From positions 1 through 5,951 of the forward strand of contig CAJKVD010000055.1 in the NCBI GenBank assembly GCA_905203195.1: a stretch of DNA of 5,951 bases, given 5' to 3'. This DNA is from an uncultured Clostridium sp. (GTDB lineage: Bacteria > Bacillota > Clostridia > TANB77 > CAG-508). Of the stretch, positions 1-5,926 are shown piece by piece. Every line of letters starts with the position of its first letter. Within the stretch, counting starts at the first letter, position 1. Below the pieces are notes generated by a model. The model was not told where the DNA came from. It saw only the letters and a list, made by a program, of their open reading frames with translations, and searched no databases. The position numbers and the translations under genes are program-made.

Positions 1-276
1 TTTCAATTTTTCTCCACCTTTTTCACCTTTTTCTAAACACCAAGTAAAAAATTTACCAATTATTTTTTTGTCTTTTCCCCATTCAAGTACTTTTCTTGCA
101 AATAAATATATTATTGGTACAGGTAACATATTTCCTATTATTGCTACAGGATAATATGTAAAAATGTTAAGCCCTAAGCTTTCAGCAATAGGTATTGCTC
201 CTCTTAATTCTACTATTGGTACCATACTTATGAAAAAAGTTATTAAATATTTTACAAATATAGGTAATGTTGCCAT
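1..276 (-). CDS. COG2426-family small multidrug export protein (Sm_multidrug_ex), N-terminal part, cut by left edge
   Basis: Small integral membrane protein; 92 residues are visible and the C-terminus lies beyond the left edge (the family is roughly 150-180 residues, from memory). Translation begins MATLPIFVKYLITFF. Residues 4-18 form a membrane segment, followed by the family signature VPIVELRGAIPIA (19-31). A second hydrophobic stretch (about 41-60) carries GNMLPVPIIYLFARK, then an amphipathic, charged segment (EWGKDKKIIGKFFTWCLEKGEKGGEKL). Pfam calls this family 'putative small multi-drug export protein', but transport activity is poorly established, so a substrate should not be assumed. 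The start is the ATG at 274-276, preceded by AGGAC with 6 nt spacing. The gene lies 62 bp downstream of the P-type ATPase on the same strand and has its own strong promoter, so it may be both co-transcribed and independently transcribed. Family assignment is confident; function is not. Confidence 0.85.
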   Translation of the reverse strand, partial: MATLPIFVKYLITFFISMVPIVELRGAIPIAESLGLNIFTYYPVAIIGNMLPVPIIYLFARKVLEWGKDKKIIGKFFTWCLEKGEKGGEKLK

Positions 277-313
277 TTTTTTGTCCTTTCTTATGTTTAA
301 TTTGATTTTAAAA

Positions 314-342
314 AATATATCATAATTATATTTTATTGTCAA
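314..342 (-). promoter_or_regulatory. Sigma-A type promoter for the COG2426 gene, overlapping the ATPase stop codon
   Basis: On the minus strand a perfect -35 box TTGACA (337-342) is followed by a 17-nt spacer and a -10 box TATATT (314-319). Transcription would start near 307, giving a leader of about 30 nt that includes the AGAAAGGAC ribosome binding site. The TGA inside TTGACA is the stop codon of the upstream ATPase gene (339-341), so the promoter starts where that coding sequence ends. It is among the best promoter matches in the window. It was judged by consensus and spacing only. Confidence 0.7.
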
Positions 343-2807
343 TTGTTTCTATGATAATCAAGTGCTTTATAGTTTGAGTTTATAAAATTTAGTATTATGT
401 AATTGATAATACATGTTATAATTAAAGGAAGAATTTTATCAAAAAGATTGTATAATTCAGTTATGTCAAACCACCAATTAAATGTAGTAAGGCAGCAGAT
501 GAATAATATAGTCATTAAAAGTGCAAGTGTTAATCTGAATATTGAAAAAGGTAATTTTGATTGTTCACTTTTTCTACTTTTGGCTAGTGTGAATAATAGG
601 AGCAATCCTAAGATTCCAGTTGAGATTATACATAATGTGGAACTTTCTTCTGATGTTAGTATGTTGTATTTTTTTAATATTGTTATTGCAAAAATATTTG
701 TTGTTACACATAAAGCCGTTGGTAGTGATTTTGAAATTACATTTTTTAAAAAATTACCGTTTATTCGTTCTTTGTTAGGCTCTAATGCTAAAACAAATGA
801 AGGAATACCTATTGTTACAGTACTTATTAAGCTTAGTTGAATTGGTTCAAAAGGATATGGTTCTCCAATTAGTAAAAACAAAATAGCGTTTAAACAAGAA
901 TAAATTGTTTTTACTAAAAATAGAGAAGCGGAACGTTCAATATTATTTATTGTTCTTCTACCTTCTGCTACTATTTTAGGCATAGAAGAAAAGTCAGAAT
1001 TTAACAAAATCAATTGAGACACATTTTTTGCTGCATCACTTCCATTAGCCATTGCAATGCTACAATCAGAAGTTTTTAAAGCTAAAACATCATTAACTCC
1101 ATCACCAGTCATAGCAACAGTTTTACCATTGTTTTGTAAAGCTTCTATAATTAATTTTTTTTGTATGGGTGAAACTCTGCCAAAAATAGTATGATTTTCG
1201 ACTATTTTATTGATATCACAATCTTTAACAGTAGACATATCAATATATTTATCATAGTTTTCTAAACCAACCTGTTTACCAATTTTAGAAACGGTTACAG
1301 GATTATCACCTGATATTATTTTTATATTTACACCTTGATTTTTAAAATATTGAAGAGTATTTTTAGCATCTTTACGTATTATATCAGAAAGTATGACAAA
1401 TCCAAGCAATTCTAGATTTTCTGGTAATTCATTATTCTCAAAATCATTATTTGAATACGCTATTGCAAGAACCCTATAATCTTCTTGATAATGTAAAATA
1501 TCATTTTTAAAAATATTGAATTGTTGTTTTAACACAAACTCTGGTGCTCCTAAAACATAGCTTCCATTATTGGTTATTGATATTCCAGACCATTTTTTTT
1601 CTGAAGAAAAGGGTACAGCCTGATTAAGCTGATAATTTTTATCAATTTTTGTTTTGTTTTTAGTACAAAAATTTCTAATAGCTTCTATTGTTGTGTTAGA
1701 ATCTGGTGAAAATTTAGCAAATAAGTTTAATATTATTTGTAAGTTTTCTGAATTTCTAATTGTATTTGTATTTTGAATATTTTCTGGTTTTTTAGAATTT
1801 ACAGAGCTCTTTTCTAAAAGTTTTTCTTGCATAATTGGAATTGTTTTTTCTACTTGAAGTTTACCTTCTGTTAGTGTTCCAGTTTTATCTAAGCAAAGGG
1901 TGTCAACCCTTGCTAATGTTTCTATGCAATAAAGTTCTTGTACTAGAACTTTTGATTTTGAAAGTCTTATAACACTTACGGCTAATACAGTACTTGTCAA
2001 TAGTACTAGACCTTCTGGTATCATGCCAATTATTGCAGCAACTGATTTTACAACTGCTGATTGATATGTATTTCCAGGAATACGTAATTGATTAGCAAAA
2101 AATAAAATTCCAATAGGTATAATTGCAAAAGTTAGTATTTTTATTATTTGGTTTAGAGAAGTCATGATTTCTGATTTTACTTTTTTTACATATTTGGCAC
2201 CACTTGAAATTTTGGCAGTGTAATTTTCTTCTCCGATATGTTCAATTTTTGCAGTAGTATTGCCACTTACAATGTAGCTTCCAGAAAGTAATAAATCACC
2301 AACTTTTTTTCTAATTGTATTTGTTTCTCCAGTTATGCAAGATTCATTTACTTCGACCTCATTATTTAGAATTTTGCAATCTGCTGCAATTTGGTCACCT
2401 GTTTTTAAGATGATAATATCATCTAAAACTAATTGATGAATATCTATATTTTCCTTTTTACTATTTCTTATTACTGTAGCTTTTGGAGATGCAACTATTG
2501 ACAATTTATCCACTACTTTTTTTGAATGGATTTCTTGAATAGTGCTTATTGCTGTATTTATTATTACTATGAGTAAAAATAGCATGTTTTTGTATGAGCC
2601 TACAAAAAATATACATAGTCCTAATACAAGATTTATTAGATTAAATAATGTAAAAAAGTTTTCGTATAATATTTTTTTTATGCTTTTTGTTGGTACTGTT
2701 GTGTCATGATTTACTAGATTTTCTTCTATTCTTTTTTGGACTTGTTCTGCTGTTAGTCCTGTTTCTGTATTTGTTTCATATCTTTCTATATTTTTCAAAT
2801 TTATCAC
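339..2807 (-). CDS. P-type cation-transporting ATPase, CtpE-like (HAD superfamily)
   Basis: Membrane pump of 822 residues that couples ATP hydrolysis to cation movement through an aspartyl-phosphate. Visible in order: membrane segments M1-M2 (about 51-90); actuator domain with TGET (159-162); M3-M4 (about 222-281) with PEGL (264-267); phosphorylation site DKTGTLTEG with Asp307; nucleotide-binding domain with KWSG (405-408) and GAPE (420-423); DIIR (475-478); SGD (499-501); hinge TGDGVND (567-573); six C-terminal membrane segments (about 627-809). PEGLVLLTS with LVQELYCIETLARVD, and TIGIPSFVLALEPN (665-678) in M6 where Ca-ATPases have TDGLP, place it near mycobacterial CtpE, a calcium-linked pump. 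Ca2+ (or Mn2+) is therefore a guess. There is no N-terminal heavy-metal domain or CPC motif, which argues against Cu/Zn/Cd pumps. The start is uncertain: GTG (2805-2807) lies only 2 nt from AGGA, whereas in-frame TTG (2796-2798, codon 4) is spaced about 10 nt. A short Asn/Ser-rich insert sits at about 333-354. Confidence 0.93.
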   Translation of the reverse strand: MINLKNIERYETNTETGLTAEQVQKRIEENLVNHDTTVPTKSIKKILYENFFTLFNLINLVLGLCIFFVGSYKNMLFLLIVIINTAISTIQEIHSKKVVDKLSIVASPKATVIRNSKKENIDIHQLVLDDIIILKTGDQIAADCKILNNEVEVNESCITGETNTIRKKVGDLLLSGSYIVSGNTTAKIEHIGEENYTAKISSGAKYVKKVKSEIMTSLNQIIKILTFAIIPIGILFFANQLRIPGNTYQSAVVKSVAAIIGMIPEGLVLLTSTVLAVSVIRLSKSKVLVQELYCIETLARVDTLCLDKTGTLTEGKLQVEKTIPIMQEKLLEKSSVNSKKPENIQNTNTIRNSENLQIILNLFAKFSPDSNTTIEAIRNFCTKNKTKIDKNYQLNQAVPFSSEKKWSGISITNNGSYVLGAPEFVLKQQFNIFKNDILHYQEDYRVLAIAYSNNDFENNELPENLELLGFVILSDIIRKDAKNTLQYFKNQGVNIKIISGDNPVTVSKIGKQVGLENYDKYIDMSTVKDCDINKIVENHTIFGRVSPIQKKLIIEALQNNGKTVAMTGDGVNDVLALKTSDCSIAMANGSDAAKNVSQLILLNSDFSSMPKIVAEGRRTINNIERSASLFLVKTIYSCLNAILFLLIGEPYPFEPIQLSLISTVTIGIPSFVLALEPNKERINGNFLKNVISKSLPTALCVTTNIFAITILKKYNILTSEESSTLCIISTGILGLLLLFTLAKSRKSEQSKLPFSIFRLTLALLMTILFICCLTTFNWWFDITELYNLFDKILPLIITCIINYIILNFINSNYKALDYHRNN

Positions 2808-2816
2808 ATTCCTTTT

Positions 2817-2857
2817 ACATATTAAGATGTAGGCAAATTTGTGTTAGGTTAATATGT
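2817..2857 (-). repeat. 9-bp inverted repeat in the ATPase leader, next to its ribosome binding site
   Basis: ACATATTAA (2817-2825 on +) and TTAATATGT (2849-2857) are perfectly complementary, separated by 23 nt. In the minus-strand transcript the 3' arm ends immediately before AAAAGGA, so the stem would sit just upstream of the ribosome binding site. It could be a weak AU-rich mRNA stem or a spaced protein-binding site. The loop has only one G in the RNA sense, so no inner structure forms. A 9-bp match in such AT-rich DNA can arise by chance. I recognised no known riboswitch. Confidence 0.35.
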
Positions 2858-2885
2858 CTACTTTGAGTTTGTTTTTTATATTAAA

Positions 2886-2914
2886 ATTATACTGTTTTTT
2901 GGCTTATAAATCAA
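2886..2914 (-). promoter_or_regulatory. Sigma-A type promoter for the P-type ATPase
   Basis: Minus-strand -35 box TTGATT (2909-2914), exactly 17 nt of spacer, and a perfect -10 box TATAAT (2886-2891). The predicted start near 2879 gives a leader of about 72 nt to the GTG, and this leader contains the 9-bp inverted repeat at 2817-2857. It is divergent from the promoters serving the pilin-like gene. No terminator separates it from the downstream COG2426 gene, so it may drive both. Confidence 0.6.
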
Positions 2915-2981
2915 GATTTTGTGGAATAAAAAATAAGATGAAATATTGATGTGAAGTTATATTTTTGATTTGTTTTATTTA

Positions 2982-2990
2982 TGTTATAAT
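2982..2990 (+). promoter_or_regulatory. Extended -10 promoter upstream of the pilin-like gene
   Basis: TG, one base, then TATAAT (2985-2990) makes a perfect extended -10 element. The region 17 nt upstream is only T-rich, without a good -35, which is acceptable for extended -10 promoters. The start point would be near 2997, leaving a leader of about 97 nt before the ATG at 3094. It lies about 95 bp from the divergent ATPase -10 box. Confidence 0.5.
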
Positions 2991-2996
2991 AAAATA

Positions 2997-3025
2997 TTGC
3001 ATTTTTTGTTGGTATATGTTATAAA
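2997..3025 (+). promoter_or_regulatory. Second candidate promoter for the pilin-like gene
   Basis: TTGCAT (2997-3002), 17 nt of spacer and TATAAA (3020-3025) with a TG one base upstream of the -10. The core TATGTTATAA recurs here exactly 35 bp downstream of its first copy in the promoter at 2982-2990. Either or both may be used. The -35 is poor, so confidence is moderate to low. Confidence 0.35.
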
Positions 3026-3046
3026 ATTAGTTATATACTTTTACTA

Positions 3047-3059
3047 AAGTTTAAAACTT
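3047..3059 (+). promoter_or_regulatory. 13-bp palindrome in the leader of the pilin-like gene, possible operator
   Basis: AAGTTT and AAACTT flank a single central A, a perfect 6-1-6 palindrome lying between the candidate transcription starts and the ribosome binding site at 3082-3087. It could bind a dimeric regulator. With only A/T plus one C-G pair per arm in AT-rich DNA, chance occurrence is quite possible. Confidence 0.2.
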
Positions 3060-3081
3060 AACAAAAAAATAAAATATGGAA

Positions 3082-3087
3082 GAGGGG
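3082..3087 (+). promoter_or_regulatory. Ribosome binding site that fixes the pilin-like gene start at 3094
   Basis: GAGGGG lies 6 nt before the ATG at 3094. An in-frame ATG at 3076 would start upstream of this site, but it is preceded only by A-rich sequence without a Shine-Dalgarno. Starting at 3094 also gives a normal short basic prepilin leader (MEKNKRNTRG). Confidence 0.75.
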
Positions 3088-3093
3088 AAAATA

Positions 3094-4284
3094 ATGGAAA
3101 AAAACAAAAGAAATACAAGAGGAATTACACTAATAGCATTAGTAATTACAATCATAGTGTTACTAATATTAGTAGGAGTAACAATAACAGTATTAAGAGG
3201 AGAAAATGGAATATTAACTCAAACAAGTAATGCAAAAATGGAAACAAGAGGGGCGAATGTAGAAGAAGCAAAAAACTTATGGCTTATGGAAAAAAAACTA
3301 AATTCAGCGAAGAGTTTAGATGATGTATTAGAAGAATTGAGAGAACAAGGGTTATTGACAGATGATGAAGTAATAGAAATAAAAAGAAGAGGAAAAATAA
3401 AAATAGGAAGTAGAACAATTATATTTGAAAAAAAAGTTGAATTAGTAGCTAAAGTTATGTATGATAATTATTATAATAAATATGGTATAGCGGTAGGATT
3501 TAAAGATTATCAAGTACATTCAGATATCGAAATAACAAAAAAAGATTTAGAAAATTATACTGAAAAAGAAAAGGAAGATATTTTTATAAAAATAATAAAT
3601 ACTATAACTGATTCTAATGTGAACAATTTAGAAGATGCGTTTAAGTGTGCATATGAGAAAGAAATAACATCTAAACTTTGTACAACATTAAATGAATTTG
3701 CAATAGAAGTTGGTGCAAATTCAGTAGAAGAAATGTTACTCATGGCCAAAGAAATTTGGGAAGCAGATTATTATAAAAAAGAACAGATAGAAGGAGAAAT
3801 AATAGATCCTGATGGTAATAAAGCATTAATATCAACGGCTAATATAAAAGTTAGTCAAAATGGATATGGAGCTTTTAAATCATATGCCTATATATACGAA
3901 ATAACGCAAAATGGTAGTTATACATTTGAATTTTTAGGAAATGATAAAGAAACAAAGGGGAACATTACAATAACAATAGATGAGAATCATCCATGTATAG
4001 TTGAAACTTGGAGCTTAGATTTTAAGACTATGTTGGCGGGTATAGGAAATTTTGTAAATCCTGAACAAGCAAGAGCAGAAAATGCAATATATAGAGAAAG
4101 GTATGATGGACCAGAAAGTTTTGATTTGACTCAAAATTTAGAAAAAACAAGCTATGATCCTCAATTTAATGAGGAGGTAAAACAGTTAGATTTAATTATA
4201 AATAAAAAGCTAGATGCAGATGTTATTTTGACTTATAATGGAAAAGAATATGTTACAAAATCAGATTTCTGGATTCCAATGTAA
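3094..4284 (+). CDS. Pilin-like secreted/surface protein with prepilin-type N-terminus ('GITLIALVITII' family)
   Basis: Protein of 396 residues starting at the ATG with a good ribosome binding site. A basic leader (MEKNKRNTRG, 1-10) precedes a hydrophobic helix ITLIALVITIIVLLILVGVT (11-30), the layout of type IV pilins and type II secretion pseudopilins. Cleavage would be expected after Gly10, leaving a mature N-terminal Ile. Mature position 5 is Ala15 rather than the usual Glu. Residues 40-115 (NGILTQTSNAK, then EEAKNLW, GLLTDDEVIEIKRRG, KIGSRTIIFEKK) look like the common continuation of this clostridial-type family. Residues 141-235 are charged and probably helical. Residues 249-296 look beta-rich (YEITQNGSYTFEF, NITITI) and recall bacterial Ig-like repeats, which is only a resemblance. 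The C-terminal hundred residues are unrecognised. No LPXTG motif and no pilus machinery genes are in the window. It probably sits at the membrane or outside it; its role is unknown. Confidence 0.85.
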   Translation: MEKNKRNTRGITLIALVITIIVLLILVGVTITVLRGENGILTQTSNAKMETRGANVEEAKNLWLMEKKLNSAKSLDDVLEELREQGLLTDDEVIEIKRRGKIKIGSRTIIFEKKVELVAKVMYDNYYNKYGIAVGFKDYQVHSDIEITKKDLENYTEKEKEDIFIKIINTITDSNVNNLEDAFKCAYEKEITSKLCTTLNEFAIEVGANSVEEMLLMAKEIWEADYYKKEQIEGEIIDPDGNKALISTANIKVSQNGYGAFKSYAYIYEITQNGSYTFEFLGNDKETKGNITITIDENHPCIVETWSLDFKTMLAGIGNFVNPEQARAENAIYRERYDGPESFDLTQNLEKTSYDPQFNEEVKQLDLIINKKLDADVILTYNGKEYVTKSDFWIPM

Positions 4285-4291
4285 AAAATTG

Positions 4292-4336
4292 AATCTATAA
4301 TTAAAAAATTTTTTATTAGATATTAGTTAAATATCT
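4292..4336 (+). other. 3'-region hairpins after the pilin-like gene, weak terminator candidate
   Basis: Just after the stop codon, ATCTA (4293-4297) and TAGAT (4317-4321) bracket an A6T6 run (4303-4314), giving an imperfect stem. Overlapping it, AGATATT (4318-4324) and AATATCT (4330-4336) form a perfect 7-bp stem with a 5-nt loop. The two stems share bases and could be alternatives. Neither is GC-rich nor followed by a clear U-tract, so termination here is only a possibility. Confidence 0.25.
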
Positions 4337-4400
4337 GTGTATATAAATATAGGAAATGCAAATCACATCTGTTTATTATTATTTACTATGGTAAAAAGAG

Positions 4401-4476
4401 AAAAACTTGCAAAAGCAATGCAAAAGTCGTGGTAAAAACTTGCAAAATCAATACAAAAGTCATGGTAAAAACTTGC
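4401..4476 (+). repeat. 33-bp tandem direct repeat (2.3 copies) with phased A-tracts
   Basis: Unit 1 is 4401-4433, unit 2 is 4434-4466, and the first 10 bases of a third unit (AAAAACTTGC) are 4467-4476. The two full units differ at only three positions. Each unit holds three A-tracts. Their starts fall at 4401, 4411, 4422, 4434, 4444, 4455 and 4467, on average every 11 bp, the spacing expected of intrinsically bent DNA. A related ATGGTAAAAA lies upstream at 4388-4397. The partial third copy supplies the TTGC of the -35 box for the AAA-DUF4143 gene. Possible roles are a curved upstream element or an array of regulator sites. There are no spacers, so it is not CRISPR. Confidence 0.8.
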
Positions 4477-4501
4477 GTTTTTTAAAACAATATAATATAA
4501 T
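4473..4501 (+). promoter_or_regulatory. Promoter of the AAA-DUF4143 gene, -35 inside the tandem repeat
   Basis: TTGCGT (4473-4478), 17 nt of spacer, then TATAAT (4496-4501). An overlapping TATAAT at 4491-4496 would give a 12-nt spacer and is less likely. The expected start near 4508 leaves a very short leader carrying GGAGGTGAT (4514-4522) before the ATG at 4526. The -35 is weak (TTG plus mismatches), consistent with dependence on the A-tract repeat upstream or with being held low. Confidence 0.55.
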
Positions 4502-4525
4502 AATAAAAAATGTGGAGGTGATTGC

Positions 4526-5839
4526 ATGTTAGAAAGAAAGATAACAACAAAATTATTAGAATGGAAAAAAGAAGAGAAAAAACCATGTTTATTAATAAGA
4601 GGTGCAAGGCAAGTAGGAAAAACATTTATAATAGATGATTTTGCAAAAAAGCATTATAAAAATTATATATATATAAATTTCGAATTAAGTCCAGAATATA
4701 AAGAAATATTTTCAGGTAATTTAGATATAAGAACTTTAAAAATGAAATTAGAAGTTACATTTCCAGATAAAAAAATAGAACCCAATGAGACTATTTTATT
4801 TCTAGATGAGATACAATCTTGTCCGAATGCTCGAACAGCCTTAAAAAGTTTTGCTTTAGATGGAACAATTGATGTTATTTCTTCAGGTTCACTTTTAGGA
4901 TTATATTATAAAGAGGTAACTTCATATCCTGTTGGATATGAAAGAGTAATAGATTTATATCCTTTAGATTTTGAGGAATTTTTATGGGGAATAGGAATAA
5001 AAAAAGAAACGATTGATATATTAAGAGAGTCATTTAATGCTAAAAAAACTATAGATGATTATATTTTAAAGCAAATATCAGAACAATTTAAAATGTATAT
5101 GTTAGTAGGGGGCATGCCAAATATTGTTGAAGAATATATAAAAACTAGTAGTTTGGCTAATGTTTTAATAATGCAAAGGGCAATTGTCGAAAACTATATG
5201 TTAGATGTAGTGAAATTTGCAAAAGTTAATGAAAAACAAAAAATAATAAATACTTTTAATAGCATACCAATGCAATTATCAAAGAAAAATAAAAAATTTT
5301 TATATAGTAACATAACTGAGGATGATGAAAATACTGGAGAAAGAAAATATGCAAGTGCTATAGAATGGTTAAAAGATGCGGGGATTATTAATTTTTGCTA
5401 TAATTTATCTGAACCAGCTGCACCTTTAATTTCAAATATAAGATTAAATTCATTTAAAATTTATATGAGAGATACAGGTTTATTAATATCTATGTTGGAA
5501 GAAGGAACACAAAAAGCTATTTTGAATGATGATATTTATATAAATCAAGGGGCAATATTGGAAAACGTTGTTGCTAGTGAAATTGCTACTAGATATAATA
5601 AATTGATGTATTTTGAGCGTAAAAGCAAATTAGAAATAGATTTTATATTAAATTTAGGTGGAAAAGTTACAGCAATAGAAGTAAAATCAGGGAACAATAA
5701 ACAAGCGAAATCTTTAAATTCAATATTAGCTAATTATAAAACAGTAACTAGGTATATGAAATTTGAAAAAGATTGTAATGTTTATGTTGATGAAAAAAAT
5801 ATTGAACATTATCCATTGTTTATGATAATGTTTTTGTAA
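4526..5839 (+). CDS. AAA ATPase with C-terminal DUF4143 (PD-(D/E)XK-like) domain
   Basis: Cytoplasmic protein of 437 residues, a normal full length for the family. The N-terminal AAA_14-type ATPase shows Walker A GARQVGKT (26-33), Walker B ILFLDEIQ (90-97) and a sensor-like ISSGSLLG (118-125). Then come Arg140 with LYPLDFEEFL (144-153), GGMP (195-198) and a probable winged-helix stretch (YASAIEWLKDAGII, 275-288). The DUF4143 part has KIYMRDTGLL (311-320), GAILENVVASEI (342-353), and the nuclease-like residues Glu346, Asp372 (in EIDFIL) and Glu385-Lys387 (EVK). All residues expected for ATP hydrolysis and for a PD-(D/E)XK site look intact. Proteins of this type are common, often in many copies, in anaerobes, and their physiological role is not established; DNA binding or cleavage is inference. 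The start is the ATG preceded by GGAGGTGAT at ideal distance. It has its own promoter and repeat, and a gap of 241 bp separates it from the pilin-like gene, so it is probably monocistronic. Confidence 0.93.
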   Translation: MLERKITTKLLEWKKEEKKPCLLIRGARQVGKTFIIDDFAKKHYKNYIYINFELSPEYKEIFSGNLDIRTLKMKLEVTFPDKKIEPNETILFLDEIQSCPNARTALKSFALDGTIDVISSGSLLGLYYKEVTSYPVGYERVIDLYPLDFEEFLWGIGIKKETIDILRESFNAKKTIDDYILKQISEQFKMYMLVGGMPNIVEEYIKTSSLANVLIMQRAIVENYMLDVVKFAKVNEKQKIINTFNSIPMQLSKKNKKFLYSNITEDDENTGERKYASAIEWLKDAGIINFCYNLSEPAAPLISNIRLNSFKIYMRDTGLLISMLEEGTQKAILNDDIYINQGAILENVVASEIATRYNKLMYFERKSKLEIDFILNLGGKVTAIEVKSGNNKQAKSLNSILANYKTVTRYMKFEKDCNVYVDEKNIEHYPLFMIMFL

Positions 5840-5866
5840 AATTGTAATAAAAAATAATATGTAATT

Positions 5867-5879
5867 AATGATATTCATT
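5867..5879 (+). promoter_or_regulatory. Fur-box-like palindrome upstream of the right-edge gene
   Basis: AATGATATTCATT matches 12 of the 13 central bases of the classical Fur consensus (AATGATAATCATT) and contains AATGA/TCATT arms. The outer bases of the 19-mer match poorly (13 of 19 overall). It lies about 50 bp before the start codon at 5927, a plausible operator position. AT-rich background makes chance matches likely. Confidence 0.2.
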
Positions 5880-5926
5880 TCGCAAAGAATAAAAAATAAT
5901 TTTAGGAAAACAAGGGGGATTTTGAC

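Noticed and set aside
403..840. Plus-strand open frame of 145 codons
   Set aside because: It lies wholly antisense to the C-terminal membrane domain of the P-type ATPase, has no ribosome binding site and resembles no protein; it is a shadow of the real gene.
2808..2880. Metal riboswitch (such as the Mn-sensing yybP-ykoY type) in the ATPase leader
   Set aside because: The leader is only about 72 nt, very poor in G, and shows just one AU-rich stem, with none of the conserved paired elements such an RNA needs.
3076..3093. Upstream in-frame ATG as start of the pilin-like protein
   Set aside because: No Shine-Dalgarno precedes it, and the real GAGGGG site lies inside this six-codon extension, at the right distance for the ATG at 3094.
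3555..3749. Minus-strand open frame of 64 codons
   Set aside because: Antisense to the pilin-like gene, without a ribosome binding site or recognisable content.
4388..4435. Small ORF MVKREKLAKAMQKSW, and a longer stop-free frame across the 33-bp repeats
   Set aside because: No ribosome binding site before the ATG. The 33-bp period is a multiple of three, so open frames through the repeat are expected without coding.
4401..4476. CRISPR array
   Set aside because: The units are directly adjacent with no unique spacers, and no cas genes are present.
4467..4487. Intrinsic terminator formed by AAAAAC-TTGC-GTTTTT
   Set aside because: A 6-bp stem with a single G-C pair is too weak, and the same bases form the -35 region of a well-placed promoter.
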